This document shows positions 20,817 to 31,442 of a stretch of DNA of 64,000 bases, in pieces. The stretch covers positions 35,490,052 through 35,554,051 of the forward strand of contig NC_087062.1 in NCBI RefSeq assembly GCF_963678635.1. The letters are read 5' to 3'. The first letter of the stretch is position 1, and the number at the start of each line of letters is the position of its first letter. Origin of the DNA: Symsagittifera roscoffensis. Lineage: Eukaryota; Xenacoelomorpha; Acoela; Convolutidae. The translations under genes and the position numbers were made by a program. Under the pieces are notes generated by a model. The model was not told the DNA's origin, made no database searches, and saw only the letters and a list, made by a program, of their open reading frames with translations.

Positions 20817-20996
20817 TGGACATCCGTGTCTTGCTATCCACGTATTGATCAGGTGGTCGCATGTCTCTTCCGCCGAGGCAGTTATGCGGAAGAGACATGT
20901 TATGTGGATAGCAGGACATCCGTGTCTTGCTATCCACGTATTGATCAGGTGGTCGCATGTCTCTTCCGCCGAGGCACGTATTTAATCCGCCGAGGC
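20806..20996 (-). pseudogene. Scrambled break in the integrase catalytic core
   Basis: A segment of about 60 bp (ending gacacggatgtcc on the minus strand) occurs twice in direct order. Between the copies is a short inverted piece (ggaagagacatgttatgtgg on the plus strand). ORF1 stops right after the first catalytic Asp (VVQIDHQ), and ORF2 resumes before the second (SDNG). About 40 residues normally present between those motifs are absent. Fold-back template switching or an assembly error would both give this pattern. Confidence 0.8.
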
Positions 20997-23900
20997 GATC
21001 TGGTGATCTATCTGCACCACCTCGTTGAATTCAGACGACTCAATTGATTGTAAAGGAAATCGCAACTTCCTAGGATCCTTGACCTGTTGGCATGACAGAC
21101 ATGCTGTCACCCATTTCTCGCATGCCTTTTTCATCCCAGGCCACTCAAAGCGCTTCAGGATCCTCTGATACACTTTGTCGATCCCTTGATGGCCCATCTG
21201 ATCATGCGACCTGAATAATAGTTCTGTCTGATAGAGTTGCGGCAACACTATCGCGTTATATTTGTATAAGACCTTGTCTTCTTCTCTTCTCCTGCAAGCC
21301 ACGATCCCGTCCTTGTTCAGATATAATCTCCCCTCCTTCTGCATGAAGTATTGTCTCAGGATCCTATAGCTGTCTTCTTCCAGGTCACCTTTGTCAGGTG
21401 CACCGTTTTCTATCCACCTTTTTAAGTTGCTTGTCATTCGATCATTTCTCTGCGCCCTTAGAAGGTCCGAGAGTCTGTATCTCGCCTTCAAGTACGTCTT
21501 CATGATTCTCATCTGACTGTTCAGCTCGTTGGGCTGATGTGTGTCTTCTTCCATCTTAACGCACCAAATCTTCGCCAACGGTTGTGTTTCTTGTTGAAAC
21601 GGCTGAAGATCAGTCCTGACTACCTCTTTCTGCGGCAACAGGCTTATCGAACGTTTCGATACCGCTATCGTTTCTAAGTCATCCGCTGCGTTGTCAAAGA
21701 CTCTTTCGCTTGGTATTAGGTAGCGATCACTGTCAGGATCCTGGTACACCTCTCTGTCCAGGTTTCTCGCCCGAGTTTCCACTAGTAGCGTGTGTATCGC
21801 CAGTTCTGACAGTTCTGATCCCGAGGTCGAATCCCTGTCTGAATAGGTGTTCATTCTCGAGCTTTCTGACTTATCATCCGTCGAAGGTGTTGTGCCGGAG
21901 ACTGCACGCTCCTCCAGATCATGTCCGTATTTCCTTCGCATCCATCTGAACTCCCCGGACAAAACTTTGTTCTCTAGGTCCTGTTTCTCATCAGGAATTT
22001 TCTCGTCTATCTCGGACTCCCCGGACAAATTCACTTGTCCCGGGTGTTGATCTTGTGATTGCTGGTTTTTCTCCTCATCCTTCTCCCCGGACAAATAGTC
22101 TTGCAGCAGATTTTGTTCTACCTCTTCACCCTCTTTTTCCCGGTCTACAAAGGTGACGGTTTTCTTTCGCTTGCTGCTCCCCTGTTCTTTCCGTCCGTAA
22201 GAAGTACTGGTTAAAATCTCTTGGGGTATTGAGGATACTAGTTGCTGAACTATTGTCCTACAATCCCTCTTGTTCTCTTCGTGCTGTTGTCTGGACGGCA
22301 TGATCTTCACTTTCTTACTGACTGTTAGCGATGCCACTGCTGCTGTCCACTCGGGGTCATCTCTGGTCACTTCTCTTTCTAACAATCCACCCAGCATCCG
22401 CATTACTTGTGGTGTGACTTGCACCGTTTTATCCAATAATGAGAGGCTGTTTATATTCATGCGAGAGAGTTCTTGCTGGACCAGGTTCGAGCGCAGCAAC
22501 AAATCTAAGGGGACTGGATCCTCCTTGGACAGGATCTTTATCTCAGCTGCTTTCTCTACAGGTAACTCAGGATGCCCTGGAATTGGATGTCCAGACTTAT
22601 CCAACCATCTCGTTAAGGGAAGCGCTTCATAAGTTTCTTTGTCCAAAAACGAGAATCCCTCCTTTACTTCCGCCTGATTGGCCTGCTTCTGCTCCAATCT
22701 TTCATAGAACTCAGTTTTCTTGCTGAGACTGTCAGCATTCTGATGTTTATCACGCATCCTATGTTCGATTATCATATGGTAGCCATCCAATCTGACTATC
22801 CATCTACCAATATAACTCTGATCCATCGAGTAGGTCTTCAACCAGGATAACGCTCTGTTGTCCACGCGTAACTTGAAGGGAGCGCTCCCCAAGTATGCAC
22901 GGTACTTTTCCACGAAGGTGACTACTGCAAACATCTCTGCTTTCGGTGCGCCATATTTCATCTCTGTGTCACTCAAGACCTTGCTGCCGTATGCAATGGG
23001 ACGGAGGACTGTTCTTCCGTTCCATTCTTGCTCCTGATGCAATATTCCTGAGATGGCCACTACCGATGCGTCTGTGTCAAGGACATACATGCCCTTTTCT
23101 GTAGGCATGCCCAGCACTGGCGCTTCGCACAGTTCCCGCTTTATGTTCTCGAAAGCAACTTGTGCCTCATCATTCCATTCGAACTTTTTCCCTTTGTTGC
23201 GCATCAGCTTCTGCATCGGGTACACCTTGTCCGCGTATCCTTTTATGAATTCTCGGTAGTAATTGGCAAACCCTAGGAAGCTCATGAGCTGTGTGTCCGT
23301 TCTAGGAGCTTTCCATGTCAGCACAGCCTCTACTGCTTCTGGATCTGGCCTCACACCATGCCGGTCCACCATTCTCCCCAGGTACTTGATCGAATCCCTA
23401 AGGATTTCACATTTCGATGGTTTACATTTCAAGCCTGCTCTTTTCATACATCCGAAGACCTCATCGAGTCGATCAATGTGATCCTCCAGGGTTGGTGTCG
23501 CTATGACTACGTCGTCCACGTAGCACATCAAGAGATTCCCGTACTTTTTGGTCACTCCTGTCAAAGCCTGAGCCATCAGCCTTTGAAAGGTTGCTGTTGC
23601 ATTGCACAAGCCGAAGGGCATCCTCTTCCACTGGTACAACCCCAATTCGCACGCGAATCCTGTTTTCTCCCTGTCCTTCTTTCGCAGAGGAACCTGCCAG
23701 AAGGCAGAACCCAAGTCCAATGTGGTGAAGAACTTTGCATCACCAAGTTTGGATAGGCTCTCGTCTATTCGCGGTATCGGGTACGCATCTTTAATCGTTA
23801 CCGCGTTCAAGTAACGAAAGTCGCAACAAAATCTAAGCTGCCCCCCTTTCTTTTTCGCCATTACTACTCCGCAAGCCCATGGTGATTTCGAGGGTTCTAT

Positions 23901-26900
23901 CATGTCGTATTCAAGCAACATTTCTATTTCCGCTCGGCACGCTTCCGATTTATGTGGCGTCATTCGCCTTGCGCCTTCCCTATGGGGAACGGCGCCCTCT
24001 TCTAGTTCGATTTCGTGTTCGACGAAATTACAGCAACCGATGTCCGCCTTATGTTTTGAAAATACTTCGGCGTTCCGATCTAGGAGGTCCCGCAATTTTT
24101 CAAAATCTCCCTCACCTATTTTTCCTTTTAAATGTTCTATTTCTGGCAAAACCGGTTTGTCAGAATCTAGTTCATATGACGAGGGGCGTTCCGGAAAATT
24201 CGAGCAGCTTGATAAGCCGTCGTCCGTTTCGGATTTCATTGAAAACAATTTACGAATAGATTTTAATTCATCAATCCTCTTTAAAATTTTATCTTTATTT
24301 GCATGATAAGGACAGTCTTTCACACTATATTTCTTCAAGTTTTTTGTCTCTTCATAGTCGGTCCTCATCGGCAATGCGTAACCAAGCTTCTTTCCACGCT
24401 GGATTGAAACCGTGGTGTCCAGTGTGTTCAACAACACACTGACACACAGTCCGTTTCGCGTTACCGAGAAGCTCCGGCCTAAAATCACCGAACTCTGACT
24501 ATTTGGATTCGGTACCAAGCAAACCTGTTTACTATCACTTAACGAATTTAAATTTCTCATTCTAAAAATCGCTACTACAGCTTGTCCTGGTTGTAACTTT
24601 ACTTTTCTATCCAAAAAAACTGGTACCTTATTTTCATCTGTTATTATCCTATTAATGGGTCTCTTAACATACTTTCGGTCCGGGTTTCTAATCCGTATTA
24701 GACCGTTGTTTAAGTCAATCAACACGTCAAAGTTCCTGACAAAATCTCTGCCCAAGATGAATTGGTCGGCGTCGTCCAGATTCTCTACCACCAGGAAGCT
24801 CATCCAAAGGTTCCGTCCTCCCATGTGAAGGACCGTCACCGGTGTTCTTCCGGCTACGTAGATAGCTCCTCGATTTGCAGCGGCTAGTCGGAGATTCGTA
24901 GGAATCAGATCTCCCCGCGTGAAGCCCATTCTCTCCCAGGTTTTTATCGGCATCACGCTCACCACCGCGCCTGTGTCCAGAAGCCCTGTGACTCCGATTT
25001 TTGTTCCGTTGGTGTCAAGCAGGTGTGCTGTCACATCTGCTTCATATCCAATATGTACCGCGTCTTGTTCCATCATGGCGTCATGGCCTATCCTGCGGAC
25101 TTTGAGTTCCTCTTCACCCAAATAGATCTGCCCCATTTGGTCATCATCTGTTGTTATGTAAGTCCTGGTGTAGATGCTGATTCCATCCACGTTCAGCATT
25201 ATTTGATACGGCCCATAGACCTCCAAGTAGCGTCCTTGAAGTTTCTTCATGCGAGGGCCACCCGTCGTTAGTAGTGCTCGCACAGCTCTCGACTCAGTGC
25301 GTGGCTCCACCTGCCTCAGATAATCTGCATATGTGTCCAAATGCATTAAAGTGAACTCTGATGGTTCACTCAAATTTCTTATTACCTGGTGTCCAGCCAC
25401 TGAGATTATCGACTGTATCTTCTTTCCTTGCGGCGCCATGCCGAACCTCTTACCGGAGATCACTTTAAGTTTCATATCTAAACTGCTTGGTGTTTTCGTC
25501 TCCTCGAACTCCGTTGCTTCGAAGGTATTCAGTTGCTCCTGAAGCTTTTCATTTTCCAGTTCAAGTTTCACTCTTTGTTCGATCTCTTTCGTCACCAGTT
25601 CCTGTTGTACTCTATTTAGAGCATCCTTTGCGGCTGCCTTATAATCGATCTTGAAGTCATCGGCCGCAGTTGCTGGTTCCGGTTCACATGCTTCTCCTGT
25701 TACCGCTTGCATTTTCTTTGCCGCCAGCTCTTGAGGTTTGTCCTTCCTGCGTGCCTCTGCTTCGGTTAAAAGTCGAGCCTTGCTCGCTTTCACTCCTGAT
25801 AAAGCTTCTTCATGCCTTGGATGCTTGATGTCTGCCACTGCATCCCAGAATTGTGGACAGTCTGATTTAAAATGACCTTCCAAGTTGCAAAAGAAACACC
25901 TCGGGCCGAATTTCGCAATTACTCCTCTCATGAAATCCTCATGTTCCAACTCTGACGCATCTTCGTCCTCGAGGCTAAAGCCTATTGCTTTCATGCCTTG
26001 TTTATAAGCTGGGCATGCTGACACATGATGGTCTGTTGAACTACAATTAGCACAAGAGCGTCTCTTGTCCATATCGTCCCTCGGTTTGTACCAATTGTTC
26101 CCTTGGTTCGCTGGTCCGTTGTTAAAATTGCCATAATTGTTCTTGTAATATCCAGATCTCGAAGGAGGTTTCAGCAATAGATACTCTTTCGATTTGAGTC
26201 TCAACTCCTCCGGTGTTGGCGCATTAGTTGATAGTGGTGTGTAATGCGTTGCTAGCATCGTACGAAGTTCATCGTTTTTCACACCATCGATGAATTTTGA
26301 GGCTACGGCCAGGTTCATCCTTCGATTTGACTCATCCGGTTGGCTGCGTCTTCTCAGCATTTCCAAATCATCGAGAAACTTGTCTATAGTTTCATCTTCC
26401 CGCTGCCTCCGTTTCTCGAAGCGCATCATCGCCTGGTGCCCCTGCACCCCTGATCCGAAACGGTTCAATAAGATTTCGAAGATTTTTTCAGCAGTGTCGC
26501 GTTGATACTGTTTCTTGGCCATGACACAGTTCAGGGCTGTCCCTTCTAAGTTGCTGGTGAGCGCGCTGCATTCCTGTCTCTCAGACAAGTCTTCTTCCTC
26601 GAAATGCAGCTTCATTACCTCTATCCAGGTATCAATACAGCCATCAGATTCGTCTTTGTAGCATCTTGGTTTCTTAAAGACTCTTCTGGACTTTTCACTG
26701 CGTTCATTGGTTCTAGATAACCTCGTCAGGAACGTCTCCAAAGACCTGTTCAGGGGTTCAAATGCTGTGGCCATTGCCGTAGCATCCCTTGAGTGTCCCG
26801 CCTGAGTGTCCTCACACCTTGTCGAAGGCTCTGTGTGCGGTACATCCCTACAATCCGAATCACCATGAGCGTTTCCCGCTTGGCCCATGTGACTCCTCCT

Positions 26901-28454
26901 CGGGCTTGTATGCCCCATGTTGCCAGAATCGCTTCTCCCGGTCGCATGTGTGCTTTGCGTTGGTCGTTCGTTCGAGGTTTGTCTGTTCCCCGTTGAACTT
27001 GCTCTACTGTTCGGGCCCCATGCTGTATTACCCCTTGTGGCATAGCCTGATGAACTGCCCCTGCCTCTAGTGGATCCATTTGTCTTCCTCCTTTGATGTT
27101 CATTGAAGTTCACCCTCGGTTCCCTGCTGGGACCTCCCGAGTTCGGCTCTCCTTCTTTTGGTCCACTCTTGCTGCTTAGTAGCCCGTCCAACCTATCCAT
27201 GATAGCCTGCGTTCGCCTCTCCATCATCGCGTCTATTTTTGTGTCAAGAGACCCAAGAGACTGCTCTTGCTGAATTCTTAACTTCTCCATGTCGGCTCTT
27301 AAGCGTAGCTCCCTCTGTTCCGCCTCTCTTGTCATTCGCGACAAGTTCCTCGTCATATGTTCGTCTGTTCTTTCTTTCAAGCGTTTTTCGCTTCTGTCAA
27401 CTTCTTGTCTGTTGCGGTTTATTTCTTCCCGCAGACTTTCTCTTTCAATGTGAACTGCTCTTTCCAGTTCACTCATCCTTATCGACATCTGTTCATTTTG
27501 TTCTCCTAAACTGCCCACTATGTTGTTTAAGGCTTCCTCTAGTGCCGCCCCGTTATCCATGAGTGGCGTCACATGTGGTGGTGTAACTCTGTCGGTCCCA
27601 GGTAGCTTCGTGCTGGTAGAGATCCGGGCCTTGACTCTCTGTCTTGACGTTTTATCATTATCTCTTTCAGGATCCGCTAACTCGTTGCCTAGCCTTCCGG
27701 TTCTACTCTCTCCAGTTTGTGGCTCTGAACTTGTCCTAATCGCGAAGTCTTTTGACTGGCCTGGTGTGTTTGCCTCTTTGCTAATCGTTGTCACTACACC
27801 AAATTTATCCATAGTTCTAGTCTCTCTTCCGACGTGTGCCTCACTCTCCTGGATCGAACTATTGAGACTGACTTGAGATCCAAAGTCCCCTTGCTCCTCT
27901 TCATCCTCTTCCTCCTGGGACTCCCCATCGTTTCCTGCTCCTCCTCCCATGCTGAATGGAAAGATGTTTCCGAAGGTGTTCTTCATTCTTTCTGAGAACG
28001 ATGATGAGGTTGTTTGTTTTCCAGTTCCGCTTGCCATCATAGTGTTGTCTGTCGGAGATCTTCTAGTTGCCGTTACTTCAGTTGAGATGTCGGACAGTTC
28101 CGACATCTCCTCTCGATCCAACGTCCCGGTGGAAGTGGCAAAATCATGGCCTTGTTCTACCGGAGTAGATTCACTCGCCAGCCTTCTGCCTCTCCCTTCC
28201 AGTCCATTTACTCCCTGGTTGTCGTTCATGGTATGGTCCGTATTGACCTCCACTTCTAACAGTTCTCTTTGCTCTTCTGAGGTCTTTTGACTTCTCGTTT
28301 CAACCATTCTGCCTGAAACCGTCCCCTTTTTATCGGACCGGGTTCGCTTGATCCAATCCACAAAAGGATCGGTCATCGTTTTTCTTTGCTTTTCAGGTAT
28401 GAATTTCCTAGAGCTATTACCTCGTTTTGGTATCCTTGACTTGTCTAAACTCAT
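20982..28454 (-). CDS. gag-pol: Fused Gag-Pol polyprotein of the Ty3/gypsy element (ORF1, 2490 codons)
   Basis: A single frame with no gag/pol frameshift. In order: a disordered N-terminus; a charged coiled coil (about residues 318-430, Glu/Arg-rich heptads); a gag capsid region (about 590-780, RVFKKPRCYKDE to LLLKPP); two CCHC zinc knuckles, CANCSSTDHHVSAC (about 798) and CFFCNLEGHFKSDC (about 851); retropepsin-like protease with LLDTGAVVSVMP (about 1158); reverse transcriptase with FTTLDLGSAFWQ and the catalytic CYVDDVVIA (about 1642); RNase H from LDTDASVVAISG (about 1790); an unusually long acidic spacer with repeated LSGE words (about 2000-2330); and the H2C2 integrase zinc domain (HDQMGHQG ... 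CLSCQQ, about 2412-2455). It ends prematurely after VVQIDHQIASAD in the integrase core. The ATG at 28452-28454 follows the leader directly. The usual product is a virus-like particle protein plus replication enzymes. Confidence 0.95.
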   Translation of the reverse strand: MSLDKSRIPKRGNSSRKFIPEKQRKTMTDPFVDWIKRTRSDKKGTVSGRMVETRSQKTSEEQRELLEVEVNTDHTMNDNQGVNGLEGRGRRLASESTPVEQGHDFATSTGTLDREEMSELSDISTEVTATRRSPTDNTMMASGTGKQTTSSSFSERMKNTFGNIFPFSMGGGAGNDGESQEEEDEEEQGDFGSQVSLNSSIQESEAHVGRETRTMDKFGVVTTISKEANTPGQSKDFAIRTSSEPQTGESRTGRLGNELADPERDNDKTSRQRVKARISTSTKLPGTDRVTPPHVTPLMDNGAALEEALNNIVGSLGEQNEQMSIRMSELERAVHIERESLREEINRNRQEVDRSEKRLKERTDEHMTRNLSRMTREAEQRELRLRADMEKLRIQQEQSLGSLDTKIDAMMERRTQAIMDRLDGLLSSKSGPKEGEPNSGGPSREPRVNFNEHQRRKTNGSTRGRGSSSGYATRGNTAWGPNSRASSTGNRQTSNERPTQSTHATGRSDSGNMGHTSPRRSHMGQAGNAHGDSDCRDVPHTEPSTRCEDTQAGHSRDATAMATAFEPLNRSLETFLTRLSRTNERSEKSRRVFKKPRCYKDESDGCIDTWIEVMKLHFEEEDLSERQECSALTSNLEGTALNCVMAKKQYQRDTAEKIFEILLNRFGSGVQGHQAMMRFEKRRQREDETIDKFLDDLEMLRRRSQPDESNRRMNLAVASKFIDGVKNDELRTMLATHYTPLSTNAPTPEELRLKSKEYLLLKPPSRSGYYKNNYGNFNNGPANQGNNWYKPRDDMDKRRSCANCSSTDHHVSACPAYKQGMKAIGFSLEDEDASELEHEDFMRGVIAKFGPRCFFCNLEGHFKSDCPQFWDAVADIKHPRHEEALSGVKASKARLLTEAEARRKDKPQELAAKKMQAVTGEACEPEPATAADDFKIDYKAAAKDALNRVQQELVTKEIEQRVKLELENEKLQEQLNTFEATEFEETKTPSSLDMKLKVISGKRFGMAPQGKKIQSIISVAGHQVIRNLSEPSEFTLMHLDTYADYLRQVEPRTESRAVRALLTTGGPRMKKLQGRYLEVYGPYQIMLNVDGISIYTRTYITTDDDQMGQIYLGEEELKVRRIGHDAMMEQDAVHIGYEADVTAHLLDTNGTKIGVTGLLDTGAVVSVMPIKTWERMGFTRGDLIPTNLRLAAANRGAIYVAGRTPVTVLHMGGRNLWMSFLVVENLDDADQFILGRDFVRNFDVLIDLNNGLIRIRNPDRKYVKRPINRIITDENKVPVFLDRKVKLQPGQAVVAIFRMRNLNSLSDSKQVCLVPNPNSQSSVILGRSFSVTRNGLCVSVLLNTLDTTVSIQRGKKLGYALPMRTDYEETKNLKKYSVKDCPYHANKDKILKRIDELKSIRKLFSMKSETDDGLSSCSNFPERPSSYELDSDKPVLPEIEHLKGKIGEGDFEKLRDLLDRNAEVFSKHKADIGCCNFVEHEIELEEGAVPHREGARRMTPHKSEACRAEIEMLLEYDMIEPSKSPWACGVVMAKKKGGQLRFCCDFRYLNAVTIKDAYPIPRIDESLSKLGDAKFFTTLDLGSAFWQVPLRKKDREKTGFACELGLYQWKRMPFGLCNATATFQRLMAQALTGVTKKYGNLLMCYVDDVVIATPTLEDHIDRLDEVFGCMKRAGLKCKPSKCEILRDSIKYLGRMVDRHGVRPDPEAVEAVLTWKAPRTDTQLMSFLGFANYYREFIKGYADKVYPMQKLMRNKGKKFEWNDEAQVAFENIKRELCEAPVLGMPTEKGMYVLDTDASVVAISGILHQEQEWNGRTVLRPIAYGSKVLSDTEMKYGAPKAEMFAVVTFVEKYRAYLGSAPFKLRVDNRALSWLKTYSMDQSYIGRWIVRLDGYHMIIEHRMRDKHQNADSLSKKTEFYERLEQKQANQAEVKEGFSFLDKETYEALPLTRWLDKSGHPIPGHPELPVEKAAEIKILSKEDPVPLDLLLRSNLVQQELSRMNINSLSLLDKTVQVTPQVMRMLGGLLEREVTRDDPEWTAAVASLTVSKKVKIMPSRQQHEENKRDCRTIVQQLVSSIPQEILTSTSYGRKEQGSSKRKKTVTFVDREKEGEEVEQNLLQDYLSGEKDEEKNQQSQDQHPGQVNLSGESEIDEKIPDEKQDLENKVLSGEFRWMRRKYGHDLEERAVSGTTPSTDDKSESSRMNTYSDRDSTSGSELSELAIHTLLVETRARNLDREVYQDPDSDRYLIPSERVFDNAADDLETIAVSKRSISLLPQKEVVRTDLQPFQQETQPLAKIWCVKMEEDTHQPNELNSQMRIMKTYLKARYRLSDLLRAQRNDRMTSNLKRWIENGAPDKGDLEEDSYRILRQYFMQKEGRLYLNKDGIVACRRREEDKVLYKYNAIVLPQLYQTELLFRSHDQMGHQGIDKVYQRILKRFEWPGMKKACEKWVTACLSCQQVKDPRKLRFPLQSIESSEFNEVVQIDHQIASAD

Positions 28455-29229
28455 TCTTTATTTGTCACTTTCCTATGCCTACTCTTGACTCAATTGTTAG
28501 AGACCTTATAGTTTTATTAACAATAATAATGACACAACACAATAAATTTCACCAGATTCTATTAGATAGTGACCACGAATCCCTGTATGTTGTCAGAGTA
28601 CAGTTTGTATAAAATTTATTCACACTAGCCGATTATCGGTCCAAAGATCTGGAAACTAGCACAATATGATGTTATCAGTCAATTTAAAAGATAGTGTAGT
28701 CACCACCCAATCAAGCACAGTTTAGGTTGATTTAAAATCAAAAAACAAAAAAAATATATATTGACACAATATGAATGTATATATAAAAAAAACGTATGTG
28801 TCTTGTACTCTTAGTCAGTCGCAGTACAATAGTCGAACCTGTCTTTTAAAGAAAAAGCTTTCCCTGCTTGGTGCTGCACCAAACAGACAAAACTTTGAAG
28901 GCAGCAATTTTCTCAAGTGGGCGTCTATTGCACCCACCGAGTACTGTGTTACCTATCTGCCTTCGGACTGCCCGAGCTAGACCTACTAAAGTCCTCAGGG
29001 CAGTCACTTTTCCCAAAAACGTATTATGTCCAATCCACACCAATGAACCACGTTCTCTTTAATTTAGACTTAGTGTCGCGAATATCCGAGTTCGGACCTG
29101 TTTTGTATTAGTCTGGTTCTTTTTGAGAGGCAAGTTACCAGCGCAGTCACTGATACCTAGCCTGTTTATTAATAACCTAATACCTCTCGCTTTTTGGTCT
29201 TTCTTTCGTTTACCTAAGTCCTTAATAAA

Positions 29230-30880
29230 ATAATACCCCTCCGGATTGGCACAAATAGGACCCTTCCGGACTGTCAGAATATAGACCCCTCCGGATTGGG
29301 ACCCCTCTGAGTTAGTTAATTGTAGACCCCTCCGGATTTGGACCCCTCCGAATTAGCGACTATAAGACCCTTCCGGATTCGGACCCCTCCGGTTTTGTGG
29401 AAAGTAGACACTTCCGGATTCGGACCCCTCTGACTTCGGAGCCCTTAGCTCTGTCAAAGTAGCTTTTTGTAGTTTTCTTAATTTCAGCTTATACCCCTCC
29501 GGATACGTTCTGCGTTGCTATTATGCTGTTTGAATTAACTGGGAAGGGTATAGGGTCCTTTCCTAGACCCCTCCGGATTGAAGTTAAGCCTCTTATTTGA
29601 CAATTCACACTAACGGTGAAGGGTCTTGTCGCCGGCCTAACTTTGGCTCGGTTAAGCTTTTGCGGTGACTTTAGCCCTCCCTCTACGTCTAGAATGGCCT
29701 AAAGTTACTTTACTCAACCGTTATTACCTTTTGGTAAGGGTATAAGGGCTTTTCAGAAAAATTTGTAAAACGTGAAGGGTGTACCCCTCCGGATTTGTGT
29801 AATTTGCTAAAAACAATCTCAAAAAATTTTCTCTCTCGCTTTTCCGAAAAATTTCTGATCCTGTTAGTAAGCTCAGCTAATTTCTGATCTGTTGGTACCA
29901 AGATCAACTCGATATGATCAGTAGTTCCAAAGTTATTAACCAAAACGTCTTTTTTTCGAACTCAAAAAATTTTCTCTCTTATAGGTTCCGCCTAACTTTT
30001 TCCGCAAATCTGGTCCTTTCGACCTAAAAATTATTGATCCGAGCTCAGAAGGCCTATACTCTTCTAGTTCAATGCAAAAGACCCGATCTAAAACGCTATC
30101 GTAGAAAAATTTTGCGAAAAACTATGCTACCTGGACCCCTCCGGATTGATGAATCCACCAAATCAAACACGTTATGTTCGATTTCTCTGCAACCCGGAAG
30201 GCTTTCGGGTAGCGGATTTTAAGACTTGTAGATTCACTAGTGGACGTTGTCCGAACAACTATTTTTACTGTCCTACCTCAAAAATTTCAAAAAATTTTCT
30301 AAATTTTTGGTGTTTCTTACTATCAAAAATGGGAAAATTTGGTTTTTGGTACTAAACTAGTTTTAACCACTTCCGAACTAAAGTTAACCGGTTCTGCTTA
30401 TTACAGTAGTGCAGTTACGATGTAACACACTGACTTAGCGCTTTTTTCCGTTTCAAAAAATATCGATATCTCAAAAATCGCGACTTGTGGGGGGATCAAA
30501 ATATCGCAATTTTGACCCTAAAAACCGGTCAGTTCTCGTTGTTTTTGTCTGAAAATCGATATAAGACTATTAATATAGGCTATATAAGTAATAATATTAG
30601 GAATACTATACCCCTCCGGGTTTGTTTAATCTCCGAATTAAGGTGCTTAACTCGGATATTCGCAGTTCGGTGAAGGGTCACTACAGTGCAGCACTGTCGA
30701 GCCCCCCACAGATTACTATCTTACTTTTTGTACCAAAAGGGATACAAAACTTGTTAACGATACCCAACAGTCGATTGTAGTTGTCGTTGAGCCTCTTCCT
30801 GTTGTTCCCTGTACTGCTTGCCGGATCGGTCTTCACCCCGGACCCTTCCGAATTGAGCGCAAATCAGCTGACCCTTCCGG
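29230..30880. repeat. Cluster of about 17 CCC(C/T)TCCGGATT words
   Basis: The 12-mer and close variants occur about a dozen times between 29236 and 29580 (for example 29236, 29289, 29330, 29370) and again at about 29784, 30130, 30610, 30840 and 30868. Some versions contain TTCCGG, the core of ETS-type sites. Spacing is irregular, roughly 15-35 bp in the dense part. Related CTTCCGGATT text is in the LTR (11990 and 31920). Confidence 0.75.
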
Positions 30881-31423
30881 ATTGGGCGCAATTTATCATT
30901 AACGTGCTTAAATGCTCAAATAACCCTACAGTACAAGCCCCACAAACGGGCTACAAAAATGATCTTAACGATCCTGACTGATATAAATGCCTGTAACAAC
31001 AATATATCTATCAACAACAAACGGGGGGGTTGAATCACATCTTGTCTGGGGGGATGATTTCTACTGATTTTTTACTTTTTTACTGTTTTTGGTTTTTTCG
31101 GTTATTTTTTATGTTTTGTGTTTTTCTTGGATACTATACTATTTTTTGTTTGGTTTTGCTTATATCTTTAAGTGTTTTTGGTCACAAACCACTCAGGGGA
31201 TGAGGGGTTCGCGATTCCCCCCACCCTTCCTGGTTCGTGAATTTTCGGTCTTAACTAGGTTAAAAAACTATTCACGGCAATCCGGAAGGCTTCCGCGTTC
31301 CGAACTACCCTTCCACCCCGGCGGTTTAGGCCTAATAAGGGCGTTAATGTGAGCATCCGCTCGGCGCGGAATGCTCGTTAACGGTTCTGCCGGTCATGAT
31401 GTTAAAAAAGAATAACACCCAGG

Positions 31424-31438
31424 AGCGCCATAAAAACA
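31424..31438 (-). promoter_or_regulatory. Candidate primer-binding site
   Basis: On the minus strand TGGCGCTCCTGGGTG lies within 20 bp downstream of the 5' LTR, where a tRNA primer site beginning TGG is expected. The CTGGGTGTTA part is kept in copy A (about 34442-34452). The spacing is longer than usual and the tRNA is not identified. Confidence 0.3.
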
Positions 31439-31442
31439 TACA

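Larger units (their letters stand above)
28455..31442 (-). promoter_or_regulatory. 3-kb untranslated leader of the LTR retrotransposon
   Basis: There is no coding region. Diverged versions precede gag in copy A (34422-37261) and the ORF3 remnant in copy C (42000-44231), so it is a conserved functional part of the family, expected to hold packaging, dimerisation and translation signals. Its middle carries many CCCYTCCGGATT words (29230-30880). Confidence 0.8.
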
